64,000 nucleotides of DNA from Cupriavidus sp. P-10. Its GTDB lineage: Bacteria > Pseudomonadota > Gammaproteobacteria > Burkholderiales > Burkholderiaceae. Within the stretch, counting starts at the first letter, position 1, and every line of letters starts with the position of its first letter. Shown one piece after another: positions 1 to 8,961 of the stretch. A model generated the notes under the pieces. It was not told where the DNA came from and did not search any database. It saw only the letters and a list, made by a program, of their open reading frames with translations. The translations under genes were made by a program, and so were the position numbers. The DNA is taken from the NCBI RefSeq assembly GCF_003402535.2, contig NZ_AP025170.1, positions 2,604,001 to 2,668,000 on the forward strand. The letters are read 5' to 3'.

Positions 1-573
1 TGGAAGACCTTTATCGAGGTCTATCTGGAGGACTACCACGTCGTGCCGTTCCACCCGGGGCTCGGCAGCTTTGTCTCGTGCGACGACCTGAAGTGGGAGT
101 TCGGCGAGTGGCACAGCGTGCAGACCGTGGGCCTGCATGCCGGCCTGAAGCGTCCCGGCAGCCCGACGTACCAGAAATGGCACGACGCGGTGCTGCGCTT
201 CAACAACGGCGTGCTGCCCAAGCACGGCGCGATCTGGCTGACCTACTACCCCAACATCATGGTGGAGTGGTACCCGAACGTGCTGGTGATCTCGACGCTG
301 CACCCGCTGGGCCCGCGCAAGACGCGCAATGTGGTGGAGTTCTACTACCCCGAGGAAATCGCGCTGTTCGAGCGCGAGTTCGTCGAGGCCGAGCGTGCCG
401 CCTACATGGAAACCTGCATCGAGGACGACGAGATCGCCGAACGCATGGACGCGGGCCGCCTGGCGCTGATGAAACGTGGCACCAGCGAGGTCGGGCCGTA
501 CCAGTCGCCGATGGAAGATGGCATGCAGCACTTCCACGAGTGGTATCGCCGCGCCATGTCTTACTCTGGCTAA
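1..573 (+). CDS. Rieske-type ring-hydroxylating oxygenase, catalytic subunit (C-terminal part)
   Basis: The reading frame is open from the first base and ends at TAA 571-573, so the 5' part, with the Rieske [2Fe-2S] domain, lies outside the window. The 190 visible residues form the catalytic (SRPBCC) domain. Near the start is the mononuclear-iron motif EDYHVVPFHPG, with histidines at visible residues 13 and 18 spaced H-x4-H as in Rieske non-heme oxygenases. An acidic segment around residues 127-133 (IEDDEIAERMDAG) resembles the part that supplies the third (Asp) ligand. Family members hydroxylate aromatic rings or oxidise methyl/amine groups with electrons from a separate reductase. The substrate cannot be told from this fragment. 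A terminator-like hairpin follows. Confidence 0.85.
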   Translation, partial: WKTFIEVYLEDYHVVPFHPGLGSFVSCDDLKWEFGEWHSVQTVGLHAGLKRPGSPTYQKWHDAVLRFNNGVLPKHGAIWLTYYPNIMVEWYPNVLVISTLHPLGPRKTRNVVEFYYPEEIALFEREFVEAERAAYMETCIEDDEIAERMDAGRLALMKRGTSEVGPYQSPMEDGMQHFHEWYRRAMSYSG

Positions 574-612
574 TACGCCGGCCAGCGCGATAACCGCACG
601 GCTCGCGCAAAG

Positions 613-637
613 ACGGACCGCCACGGCGGTCCGTTTT
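613..637 (+). terminator. Rho-independent terminator after the oxygenase gene
   Basis: The arms ACGGACCGCC and GGCGGTCCGT (10 bp) pair around a very short loop and are followed by TTTT. The site is 40 bases past the oxygenase stop codon and before the next plus-strand gene. A TAGAAT box at 662-667 could be the -10 of that next gene. Confidence 0.7.
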
Positions 638-766
638 GCCTTGCGGCCCGATGTGCGCTGATAGAATCATTGCTCCGCAACGCCGGGCCACCGCGCCTTG
701 CGCACGAGCACGACCCTCGCAACACCTTCCCCCCTTCCCACCCCCTTCCCATCTCCCGCCCCCGCC

Positions 767-1690
767 ATGCAATCGCTCTGGATGCTGTTCGCCGCCTTCT
801 CGTTCTCCTTGATGGGGGTAGGCGTCAAGCTGGCATCTGACCTGTACACCACGGGCGAGATCGTGTTCTACCGCGGCCTGATCAGCGTGCTCATCATGTG
901 GGTGCTGCTGTCGTCGCGCGGCGTGCCGGTGCGCACGCCGTACATGCTGTCGCATATCAAGCGCAGCGTATTCGGCGTCACCGCGCTGATGCTGTGGTTC
1001 ACCTCGATCACGCTGCTGCCGCTGGCCACGGCGATGACGCTGAACTACATGTCGCCGGTGTGGATTGCGTTGATCCTTGGTGCCAGCGCGGCCCTGGCCG
1101 GCACCGCCGGCAATGCCGACCGGCGCCTGGTCATGGCGATCCTGCTGTCGTTCGCCGGCGTGATCTGCCTGCTGCAGCCCTCGGTCGGCAAGGACCAGCT
1201 CACCGGCGGCCTGGTCGGCCTGATCTCCGGGGTCTTTACCGCGCTGGCCTATGTCGAGGTCCGCCAGCTCGGCCAGCTGGGCGAGCCCGAGGGCCGCATC
1301 GTGTTCTATTTCTCGCTGGTCGGCATGGTCGCCGGCCTGGTGTGGATGCTGTTCAGCGGGGTCAGCCCGCACACCTGGTATGGCGCGGGCCTGCTGCTGG
1401 CCATCGGCATCCTGGCCACGCTGGGCCAGACCGCGATGACCCGCGCGTACAAGCGCGGCAACACCCTGCTGACCGCCAACCTGCAGTATGCCGGCATCGT
1501 CTTTTCCAGTATCTGGGGCATGCTGATCTGGTCCGACAAGCTCAACTGGCTGTCGTGGCTGGGCATGGGGCTGATCATCGCCAGCGGTATCGCCACCACG
1601 CTGATGCGCGCCCGCCAGGGCACCGACGCCAAGCCGACGCCGGCCACGCCGGTCAAGTCGCCCGAGGCGGAAGTGCATCCAGAGGTGTAG
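767..1690 (+). CDS. DMT superfamily (EamA domain) transporter
   Basis: 307-residue inner-membrane protein with about ten hydrophobic helices, arranged as two EamA repeats of five helices. It starts MQSLWMLFAAFSF and has the conserved end-of-repeat segments of the drug/metabolite transporter family (for example ALAYVEVRQL and the late GMLIWSD). The frame is open upstream to 698, but that stretch encodes a Thr/Pro-rich peptide unlike the family, so ATG 767 is preferred; no strong ribosome-binding site is visible. The C-terminal 30 residues are hydrophilic and Pro/Ala-rich. The substrate is unknown; relatives export amino acids or other metabolites. It is probably transcribed separately from the sulfurtransferase 53 bases downstream. 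Confidence 0.85.
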   Translation: MQSLWMLFAAFSFSLMGVGVKLASDLYTTGEIVFYRGLISVLIMWVLLSSRGVPVRTPYMLSHIKRSVFGVTALMLWFTSITLLPLATAMTLNYMSPVWIALILGASAALAGTAGNADRRLVMAILLSFAGVICLLQPSVGKDQLTGGLVGLISGVFTALAYVEVRQLGQLGEPEGRIVFYFSLVGMVAGLVWMLFSGVSPHTWYGAGLLLAIGILATLGQTAMTRAYKRGNTLLTANLQYAGIVFSSIWGMLIWSDKLNWLSWLGMGLIIASGIATTLMRARQGTDAKPTPATPVKSPEAEVHPEV

Positions 1691-1743
1691 CATCGGATAA
1701 GCTTTTCCCCCCCTCATACTTTTTGGCTCGCTACAGGATTCCC

Positions 1744-2601
1744 ATGCAGAAACCGCTGATTTCCGTCACCGCACTGCAGGCGCTGCTGGCCGGCCCGGGC
1801 CGCTGCGTCGTGATCGATTGCAGCTTTGACCTGGCCAATCCGGCCGCGGGCCGCGAGGCCTACCACACCGGGCACCTGCCAGGCGCGTTCTACCTGCACC
1901 TGGACAACGAGCTGTCGGGGCCCAAGACCGGCTCCAACGGCCGCCACCCGCTGCCCGACGCCGACGACTTCGTCGCCCGGCTGCAGGCGCTGGGCGTGGA
2001 AGACGACACCCCGGTGGTGGCCTACGACGCGCAGGGCGGCATGTTCGCCGCGCGCCTGTGGTGGCTGCTGCGCTGGATCGGCCATGACGAGGTGGCCGTG
2101 CTCGACGGCGGCGCACAGGCCTGGGTCAAGGCCGGCCTGCCGCTGGAACATGATGCCGCTCCCGAGCCGGAATTCCCCGGCAAGGTCGCGCGCCGCAAGT
2201 CGCTGGTGCCGACAGTGGAAGCCGCCGCGCTGCTCGACAACCTGGACCGCGCCGCGCTGCTGGTGGTGGACGCACGCGCGCCCGACCGCTTCCGCGGCGA
2301 GAACGAAACGCTGGATCCGGTAGGAGGCCATATCCCGGGCGCGGCCAACCGCTTCTTCAAGGACAACCTCGACGCCGAGGGCCGTTTCAAGTCGCCGGAA
2401 ACGCTGCGAGCGGAATTTGGCGCGGTGCTGGGCCAGCGTGCGCCGGCGCAGGCGGTGATGCAGTGCGGCTCGGGGGTCACGGCCTGCCACAACCTGCTGG
2501 CACTGGAAGCGGCCGGCCTGGGCGGCGCGGCGCTCTACCCGGGCTCGTGGAGCGAATGGTGCGCCGACCCGGCGCGACCGGTGGCGACGGGCGGCGCCTG
2601 A
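1744..2601 (+). CDS. sseA: Two-domain sulfurtransferase (rhodanese/3-mercaptopyruvate type)
   Basis: 285-residue cytoplasmic protein with two rhodanese domains. The N-terminal one (about 10-130) lacks the catalytic cysteine, as is normal. The C-terminal one carries the active-site loop CGSGVTA with the cysteine at residue 241. The CGSGVTA form is typical of 3-mercaptopyruvate sulfurtransferases, while thiosulfate rhodaneses usually have CRxGxx, so mercaptopyruvate is the likelier sulfur donor. Other family marks are GHLPGA near the N-terminus and HIPGA with DARAPDRFRGE in the second half. The frame is open far upstream, but only ATG 1744 gives a family-sized protein. It is convergent with the ZIP gene, 13 bases away. 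Confidence 0.88.
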   Translation: MQKPLISVTALQALLAGPGRCVVIDCSFDLANPAAGREAYHTGHLPGAFYLHLDNELSGPKTGSNGRHPLPDADDFVARLQALGVEDDTPVVAYDAQGGMFAARLWWLLRWIGHDEVAVLDGGAQAWVKAGLPLEHDAAPEPEFPGKVARRKSLVPTVEAAALLDNLDRAALLVVDARAPDRFRGENETLDPVGGHIPGAANRFFKDNLDAEGRFKSPETLRAEFGAVLGQRAPAQAVMQCGSGVTACHNLLALEAAGLGGAALYPGSWSEWCADPARPVATGGA

Positions 2602-2614
2602 CGCCAGCGCCCGC

Positions 2615-3427
2615 TCAGTGCGATGACGCCACCGGCGCGGCGCTGCCGTGCCCGTGGCCGTGCCGCTCGTGCACGCCGTTGGTGATAAAGACGATCGCCG
2701 AAATCCCCGCCGCCACCAGTACCACCTGGATCGCCGACTCGCGCCAGCGCGGCTTGCGCTGCATCTGCGGCATCAGGTCACTGACGGCGATATAGAGGAA
2801 GCTGCTGGCGGCGATCACCAGCACGTACGGGATCCAGCCGCTCATCTCGTCGAGCAGGAAGTACCCCACCAGGCCGCCGGCGAGGGCGGCCACGCTCGAC
2901 AGCAGGTTGAAGGCAAAGGCGCGCGCCTTGGAGAACCCGGCGTTGAGCAGCACGATGAAGTCGCCCACTTCCTGCGGGATCTCGTGCGCGGCGATCGCCA
3001 GCGCGGTGACCACGCCGATGTGCGGGTCGGCCAGGAAGGCCGCCGCGATCACGATGCCGTCGGCAAAATTGTGGAAGGTATCGCCCACCAGGATGGTCAG
3101 CCCGCTGCGCCCCGCCTCCTCGCGGTCATGGCCGTGGTGGTGGTGGTGCCCGTCGCCCTCGTGGTGGTGCGAGTGGCGCAGCAGCGAGATCTTCTCCAGC
3201 AGGAAGAAGCCCAGCAGCCCCGCCAGCAGCGTGCCGAACAGCGCGCGAGGGTCGGCGCCGGACTCGAACGCCTCCGGCAGCGAATGCAGCAGCGCGGTGG
3301 CGAGCAGCACGCCCACCGAAAAGCTCACCATGCGCTCGACCACGCGGGACGCCACGGTCAGCGACAGCAGCGCCGCCCCGAAGATGCTGCCCACGCCCGA
3401 GATCGTGGCGGCGAGCAGGATGTACAA
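2615..3427 (-). CDS. ZIP family divalent metal transporter
   Basis: 270-residue membrane protein with about eight hydrophobic helices. The cytoplasmic loop after helix 3 is very histidine-rich (HSHHHEGDGHHHHHGHD, about residues 86-102), typical of ZIP proteins. The metal-binding motifs of helices 4 and 5 are present as HNFADG and HEIPQE. The C-terminus adds another short His cluster (HERHGHGHG). ZIP proteins move Zn2+ or related cations into the cytoplasm; the bacterial relatives are ZupT and GufA. Which metal is carried cannot be read from the sequence. A palindromic element lies 114-130 bases upstream of the start codon. Confidence 0.9.
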   Translation of the reverse strand: MYILLAATISGVGSIFGAALLSLTVASRVVERMVSFSVGVLLATALLHSLPEAFESGADPRALFGTLLAGLLGFFLLEKISLLRHSHHHEGDGHHHHHGHDREEAGRSGLTILVGDTFHNFADGIVIAAAFLADPHIGVVTALAIAAHEIPQEVGDFIVLLNAGFSKARAFAFNLLSSVAALAGGLVGYFLLDEMSGWIPYVLVIAASSFLYIAVSDLMPQMQRKPRWRESAIQVVLVAAGISAIVFITNGVHERHGHGHGSAAPVASSH

Positions 3428-3540
3428 AAGCGTCGAATGGATGATGGGCTCCCAGGTGGCGACGCTGCCGGCCTTTCAGCCATCCCTTACGCGGGTCAAG
3501 CAGCTCCGCCGTTCCACCCGCATTGCGCCGGGCGGCTAAC

Positions 3541-3557
3541 GCAACAATGTTGCAACA
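3541..3557. promoter_or_regulatory. Palindromic element upstream of the ZIP transporter
   Basis: Two overlapping inverted repeats share an arm: GCAAC-AAT-GTTGC (3541-3553) and the perfect 10-bp palindrome TGTTGCAACA (3548-3557). The site is in the only non-coding stretch before the ZIP gene, so it could be a metalloregulator operator, but it does not match the usual Zur or Fur consensus. Confidence 0.3.
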
Positions 3558-3629
3558 ACTCAAAGGCCGCATTGTACGTATCCGCCGGGACTTTGCAATC
3601 CTGCTGTCGGCCGGGTCACCCCGAAAGCA

Positions 3630-4508
3630 TCACGCCACGCCGTGCTGCCTGAACCAGGCCAGGCACTTTTGCCAGCCGTCCCTGGCGTCCGCCTCGCGGT
3701 AGCTCGGACGGTAATCGGCATGGAAGGCGTGGCCCGACTCGGGATAGACGACGAAGCGCGAGGCCTTGGCGGCCGGGTCGGACGAGGCCGCCAGCGCCGC
3801 CTTCATCTTCTCCACCTGTTCCAGCGGGATGCCGGTGTCCTTGCCGCCGTACAGGCCGAGCACCGAGGCATGCAACTGGCCGACAAGGTCGATCGGGTTC
3901 TTCGGCTTGAGCGGCGTCGGCTCGGGCGACAGCTGGCCATACCAGGCCACGGCGGCCTTGAGCTGCCGGCTGTGCGCCGCGAACAGCCAGGTGATGCGGC
4001 CGCCCCAGCAAAACCCCGTGATGCCGAGCCGCGACACGTCGCCGCCATTGGCGCCGGCCCAGGCCACCGCGGCGTCGAGGTCGTCCATGACCTGCGCGTC
4101 CGGGGTCTTGGCGATGACCTCGCGCTGCAGCTCCTGGATGGAGCCGAAGCTCTGCGGGTCGCCTTGGCGCGCAAACAGTTCGGGCGCGATCGCCAGGTAG
4201 CCGAGCTTGGCGAAGCGCCGGCAGACATCGGCGATGTATTCGTGCACGCCGAAGATCTCGCTGATGACCAGTACCACCGGCAGGTTCTTCTTGCCTTCCG
4301 GCTGGGCGCGGTAGACCGGCATGCTGAAGCCGCCGGACGGAATCGTGACCTCGCCGGCGGTCAGGCCGGCGAAATCGGTCTTGACGGCTTGCTGGGCCAT
4401 CACCGGCAAGGCGGCGGCGGCAAAGGCGGAACCGAGCGCGGTCTTGACGAAGCCGCGGCGGTCGAAGGTCTGGCCGGGGACGAGGCTTTCTACTTCTGGT
4501 TTGAGCAT
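3630..4508 (-). CDS. Tat-exported dienelactone hydrolase family protein
   Basis: 292-residue alpha/beta hydrolase of the dienelactone hydrolase family. The N-terminus has a twin-arginine signal, RRGFVKTA at residues 17-24, then a hydrophobic stretch ending AAALPVMAQQ, predicting export by the Tat system. The catalytic triad is visible: Cys167 in GFCWGG, Asp224 in YGGKDTG and His260 in SGHAF. Classical dienelactone hydrolases open lactone rings in chloroaromatic breakdown, but many exported relatives have unknown substrates. The start at 4508 is preferred over an in-frame ATG at 4544 because GGAGA lies just upstream of it. The gene appears to be a single unit on the minus strand. Confidence 0.85.
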   Translation of the reverse strand: MLKPEVESLVPGQTFDRRGFVKTALGSAFAAAALPVMAQQAVKTDFAGLTAGEVTIPSGGFSMPVYRAQPEGKKNLPVVLVISEIFGVHEYIADVCRRFAKLGYLAIAPELFARQGDPQSFGSIQELQREVIAKTPDAQVMDDLDAAVAWAGANGGDVSRLGITGFCWGGRITWLFAAHSRQLKAAVAWYGQLSPEPTPLKPKNPIDLVGQLHASVLGLYGGKDTGIPLEQVEKMKAALAASSDPAAKASRFVVYPESGHAFHADYRPSYREADARDGWQKCLAWFRQHGVA

Positions 4509-4619
4509 GCGTGTCTCCAGGAACGTTGGTGGCTGGCGCGCCAAAAATCGCCAGCCACCGATTCTAAGCAGACATGACGCTTCGTGCTCATGCTTGCACG
4601 GCGCTCTTTCAGTGCAGCT

Positions 4620-5945
4620 TCAGTGCAGTTTCACCCGCGGGCTGGTCTTGCTGCGCAGCCAGTGCGACACCGTGTCCAGCGCCATGCCGACCGCGCCGTG
4701 CAGCGCCATCACGTGCATCCGGTACAGCGAGGTGTACATGACGCGCGCCATCAGCCCCTCGATAAACATCGAGCCGCCGATCAGCCCGCCCATCAGGCTG
4801 CCCACCGCACTGAAGTGGCCCAGCGAAACCAGCGAGCCGAAGTCCTTGAAGCCGAACGACGGCAGCGGCTTGCCTTCGAGCCGCGCGCACAGTGCCTGGT
4901 AGAGGAAGGTCGCCTGCTGGTGCGCCGCCTGCGCGCGCGGCGGCACCGAGGTCTGCTTCTCCGGCCACGGGCAGCTGGCGCAGTCGCCGAAGGCGAAGAT
5001 GTCGGGATCCCCCTCGCTCTGCAGCGTCGGGCCGACCACGATCTGCCCCTGGCGGCTGGTCGGCAGGCCCAGCGTGGCCAGCACCTGCGGCGCGGTAATG
5101 CCCGCTGCCCACACTGTCAGGTCAGCATCGATGTTCTTGCCGCTGGCGGTCAGCACCGCCTGCGGCGTGACCTCGGTAACGCGCTCGCTGGTGAAGACAT
5201 CGACATCGAGCTTCTGCAGCAGCTTGGCAGTCTCGGCCGAGACGCGCTCGGACAAAGCCGGCAAGATGCGCGGGCCGGCTTCGATCACATGGATGCGCAC
5301 GTCGCGGCGCGGGTCGAGACGGTGCAGGCCGTAGGCGCTGAGCACATGCGCGGTGTTGCGCAACTCGGCCGACAGTTCGACGCCGGTGGCACCGGCGCCG
5401 ATGATGGCCACGTCCACGCGCGGGCGGCCGTCCTCGCCCATGCGCCCGCGCCCGTTCTGGGCACGCACGCAGGCGGCGATCAGGCGCTTGCGGAAGCGTT
5501 CCGCCTGCGCCACGGTATCGAGCGCGATGGCATGTTCGGCGGCGCCCGGCACGCCGAAGAAATGGGTGACGCAGCCGATCGCCAGCACCAGCGTGTCATA
5601 CGGCAGCTCGCGCGCGGGCAGCAGCTCGGCACCGTCCTGGTCGTAGCAGGCCGACACCGCAATGGTCTTGCTGGTGCGGTCGATGCTTGTCAGCTCGCCC
5701 TGCTGGAACTCGAAATGGTGCCAGCGCGCCTGTGCCGCGTATTCGAGCTGGTGCGTGTTGGGATCCATGCTGCCGGCGGCAACTTCATGCAGCAGCGGTT
5801 TCCAGATGTGGGTGGGCAGGCGGTCCACCAGGACCACTTGCGCCGTTCCCTTCCTGCCGAGCTTGTCGCCCAGCCTGGTTACCAGTTCCAGCCCTCCTGC
5901 CCCGCCACCGACAACGACGATGCGGTGCGCCTTTGCTTCTGTCAT
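4620..5945 (-). CDS. ndh: Type II NADH dehydrogenase (NAD(P)/FAD-dependent oxidoreductase)
   Basis: 441-residue flavoprotein of the NDH-2 family, which passes electrons from NADH to quinone without pumping protons. The N-terminal FAD-binding fold has VVVGGGAGGLEL. A second dinucleotide fold for NADH is centred on IIGAGATGVELSAEL. The FAD-contacting motif FAFGDCA occurs at about residue 315, followed by the AQAAHQQA helix. The C-terminal region is amphipathic/hydrophobic with several glycines (SLMGGLIGGSMF), consistent with peripheral attachment to the inner membrane. Length is normal for the family. Complex I genes are not in the window, so this would be the alternative entry point to the respiratory chain. 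Confidence 0.9.
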   Translation of the reverse strand: MTEAKAHRIVVVGGGAGGLELVTRLGDKLGRKGTAQVVLVDRLPTHIWKPLLHEVAAGSMDPNTHQLEYAAQARWHHFEFQQGELTSIDRTSKTIAVSACYDQDGAELLPARELPYDTLVLAIGCVTHFFGVPGAAEHAIALDTVAQAERFRKRLIAACVRAQNGRGRMGEDGRPRVDVAIIGAGATGVELSAELRNTAHVLSAYGLHRLDPRRDVRIHVIEAGPRILPALSERVSAETAKLLQKLDVDVFTSERVTEVTPQAVLTASGKNIDADLTVWAAGITAPQVLATLGLPTSRQGQIVVGPTLQSEGDPDIFAFGDCASCPWPEKQTSVPPRAQAAHQQATFLYQALCARLEGKPLPSFGFKDFGSLVSLGHFSAVGSLMGGLIGGSMFIEGLMARVMYTSLYRMHVMALHGAVGMALDTVSHWLRSKTSPRVKLH

Positions 5946-6134
5946 GGTCTACCCGATGCGTATTGTGAAATCCGTGCCTGAGGCATGGCCACAGTCTGCT
6001 GCATTGCAGCATGCATGGCAAGCCGCATAAACCGACTCAGCAGTCGCTTCAATCGATACCGCCATGCAGCACCATGCAGCGGCGGGCGGACGTTGTTAGC
6101 TCAACCTTCAGCTCAACCTGTCAGCTCAACAACT

Positions 6135-8957
6135 TCAGTGCGCTTCTTCCCAGTTGGCGCCGCTGCCCACCTCGGCCACCAGCGGCACGCGCAACTGCGC
6201 GACCGAGCACATCAGTTCCGGCAGGCGCGCCTTCACCAGCTCCAGCTCATGCTCGGGCACTTCCAGCACCAGTTCATCGTGTACCTGCATGATCTGGCGC
6301 GTCTGCAGCCCGTCACCCTCCAGCCAGCCCTGCACCGCGATCATCGACAGCTTGATCAGGTCGGCGGCAGTGCCCTGCATCGGCGCGTTGATGGCCGCGC
6401 GCTCGGCGGCCTGGCGGCGCGGACCGCTGCCGCCATTGATGTCGGGCAGCCACAGCCGGCGGCCGAACACGGTCTCGACATAGCCCTGCTCGCGCGCGGT
6501 CTGCCGGGTTTCTTCCATGTAGTGCGCCACGCCCGGGTAGCGCATGAAGTAGCGGTCGATGTAGTGCTTGGCCGCCTCGCGTTCGATGCCCAGGTTGCTG
6601 GCCAGCCCGAATGCGCTCATGCCGTAGATCAGGCCGAAGTTGATGACCTTGGCGTAGCGGCGCTGCTCGCTGCTGACCGCTTCGCGCTCGACGCCGAAGA
6701 TCTCGGCGGCGGTAGCGCGGTGGATGTCCTCGCCGTTGGCGAAGGCACGCAGCAGGTTCTCGTCGCCCGAGATATGGGCCATGATGCGCAGCTCGATCTG
6801 CGAATAATCCGCCGACACGATCACGCTGCCCGGCTCGGCGATAAAGGCTTCGCGGATGCGGCGGCCTTCCTCGGTGCGCACCGGGATGTTCTGCAGGTTG
6901 GGTTCGGTCGACGCCAGCCGGCCTGTCACCGCGGTGGCCTGGCCGTAGCTGGTGTGCACGCGGCTGGTGCGCGCATTGACCATCCTGGGCAGCTTGTCGG
7001 TGTAGGTGGACTTGAGCTTGGCCAGGCCGCGGTAGTCGAGCAGCAGCTTGGGCAGCGGGTAGTCCTCGGCCAGCTTCTGCAGCACCTCTTCGTCGGTCGA
7101 CGGTGCGCCGCTGGCAGTCTTCTTCACCACCGGCAGCTTCATCTGGTTGAACAGGATCTCGCCGATCTGCTTGGGCGAGCCCAGGTTGAACGGCTGGCCC
7201 GCGGCCTCGTAGGCGGACTGCTCCAGCGCCAGCATGCGCTGGCCCAGTTCGGCGCTCTGCGCGGCGAGGCGTTCGGCGTCGATCAGCACGCCGTTGCGCT
7301 CGATCTTCTGCAGCACCACGGAGACCGGCATTTCGATCTCTTCGTACACCCGGCGCAGCCCCGCGGCGGCTTCCACCTGCGGGAACATCTTGCGGTGCAG
7401 GCGCAGCGTCACGTCGGAGTCTTCGGCGGCGTACTCGGTGGCGCGCGCCAGGTCGATCTGGTCAAAGCAGATCTGGCCAGCGCCCTTGCCGCACACCTCT
7501 TCGTAGGTGATGGTCTTCAGGCTGAGCAGCCGTTCGGCCAGGCTGTCCATGCCGTGGTTGCGGTGCGAGGCCAGCACGTAGCTCTGCAGCATGGTGTCGT
7601 GCGCCACGCCGCGCAGCGTCACGCCGTGGTTGGCGAAGACGTGGATGTCGTACTTCAGGTTCTGGCCGAGCTTGAGGCGGCCGGCGTCTTCGAGCCAGGC
7701 GCGCATGCGCTCCAGCACGGCTTCACGCGAGAGCTGTCCATGCTCGGGCAGGCCGGCCACGTCCGGGCCGCGGTGCGCCACGGGGATGTAGCAGGCTTCG
7801 CCCGGCGTCGCCGACAGGGAGATGCCGACCAGCTGCGCCTGCATCGGGTCGAGCGAATCGGTCTCGGTATCGATCGCCACCAGCGGTGCCGTCTCGATGC
7901 GCCGCATCCAGTCTTCCAGCATGCCTTGGGTGGTGACCGTCTCGTAGCGGATCTCGGTCGGCGCGCTCTCTTCCGTGGCCTGGACCACATTGCCAGCAGA
8001 CGCAGCCGGCGCATCGAACAGGCCGCCCTGCGCCGGCGCCGCCGCCGCGCGGGCCTGCGCGCGCGCCTGGGTGCGCGAATCCGGCAGGCGTTCGCCGGTG
8101 GCTTCGCGCAGCCAGGTCTTGAAGCCGTAGCGCTGGAAGAAATCGACCAGCTTGTCCTTGTCTTCGCCGATCTCGCGCAGCGCATGGAAGTCCGCCACCG
8201 CCTTGCTCAGGTCGCAGTCGGTCTTGACCGTGACCAGCTGGCGCGCCATCGGCAGCCAGTCGAGCGTATTGCGCAGGTTTTCGCCAACCACGCCCTTCAT
8301 GCCCGGCGCGGCAGCCATCACGCCGTCGAGCGAGCCATGCTCGGCCAGCCATTTGACCGCGGTCTTGGGACCCACCTTGGGCACGCCGGGGACGTTGTCG
8401 ACCGCATCGCCGATCAGCGACAGGTAGTCGATGATGCGCTCGGGCGGCACGCCGAACTTGGCCGCCACACCCGGGGGATCGAGCACTTCACCGCTCATGG
8501 TGTTGACCAGCGTGACCTGCTCGTTGACCAGCTGCGCCAGGTCTTTGTCGCCGGTGGATACAACCGTACGCACGCCCTGCTCGGTGGCCTGGCGCGACAG
8601 CGTGCCGATCACGTCGTCGGCCTCGACGCCGTCCACCACCACGATCGGCCAGCCCAGTGCGCGCACGGCTTCGTGGATCGGCTCGATCTGGCGGGCCAGG
8701 TCTTCCGGCATGGATGGGCGGTGTTCCTTGTAGGCCGGATACATGTCGTCGCGGAAGGTCTTGCCCTTTGCGTCGAACACGCAGGCGCTATACTCTGCCG
8801 GGTAATCGTTGCGCAGCTTGCGCAGCATGTTGATCATGCCGTAGATTGCCCCTGTGGGCAGACCCTCTCCATTCCTCAGGTCCGGCAGAGCGTGATAAGC
8901 GCGATACAAATAGCTCGATCCGTCGACGAGCAAGAGTGTTTTTGGACTATCCGACAT
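6135..8957 (-). CDS. polA: DNA polymerase I
   Basis: 940-residue repair and Okazaki-fragment polymerase. In order it has the 5'-3' exonuclease domain (start MSDSPKTLLLVDGSSYLYRA, with GVEADDVIGTL), a 3'-5' exonuclease domain with VAIDTETDSL (Exo I Asp and Glu are present, so proofreading is probably active), and the family A polymerase domain with VSADYSQIELR (motif A), the O-helix RRYAKVINFGLIYGMS and QVHDELVLEVP (motif C). An alternative ATG six bases upstream (8963) would add Met-Gly. The frame is open far beyond this into the LOG gene, but that extension is Ala-rich shadow translation. The start codon is almost on top of that of the divergent gene. Confidence 0.97.
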   Translation of the reverse strand: MSDSPKTLLLVDGSSYLYRAYHALPDLRNGEGLPTGAIYGMINMLRKLRNDYPAEYSACVFDAKGKTFRDDMYPAYKEHRPSMPEDLARQIEPIHEAVRALGWPIVVVDGVEADDVIGTLSRQATEQGVRTVVSTGDKDLAQLVNEQVTLVNTMSGEVLDPPGVAAKFGVPPERIIDYLSLIGDAVDNVPGVPKVGPKTAVKWLAEHGSLDGVMAAAPGMKGVVGENLRNTLDWLPMARQLVTVKTDCDLSKAVADFHALREIGEDKDKLVDFFQRYGFKTWLREATGERLPDSRTQARAQARAAAAPAQGGLFDAPAASAGNVVQATEESAPTEIRYETVTTQGMLEDWMRRIETAPLVAIDTETDSLDPMQAQLVGISLSATPGEACYIPVAHRGPDVAGLPEHGQLSREAVLERMRAWLEDAGRLKLGQNLKYDIHVFANHGVTLRGVAHDTMLQSYVLASHRNHGMDSLAERLLSLKTITYEEVCGKGAGQICFDQIDLARATEYAAEDSDVTLRLHRKMFPQVEAAAGLRRVYEEIEMPVSVVLQKIERNGVLIDAERLAAQSAELGQRMLALEQSAYEAAGQPFNLGSPKQIGEILFNQMKLPVVKKTASGAPSTDEEVLQKLAEDYPLPKLLLDYRGLAKLKSTYTDKLPRMVNARTSRVHTSYGQATAVTGRLASTEPNLQNIPVRTEEGRRIREAFIAEPGSVIVSADYSQIELRIMAHISGDENLLRAFANGEDIHRATAAEIFGVEREAVSSEQRRYAKVINFGLIYGMSAFGLASNLGIEREAAKHYIDRYFMRYPGVAHYMEETRQTAREQGYVETVFGRRLWLPDINGGSGPRRQAAERAAINAPMQGTAADLIKLSMIAVQGWLEGDGLQTRQIMQVHDELVLEVPEHELELVKARLPELMCSVAQLRVPLVAEVGSGANWEEAH

Positions 8958-8961
8958 TCCC

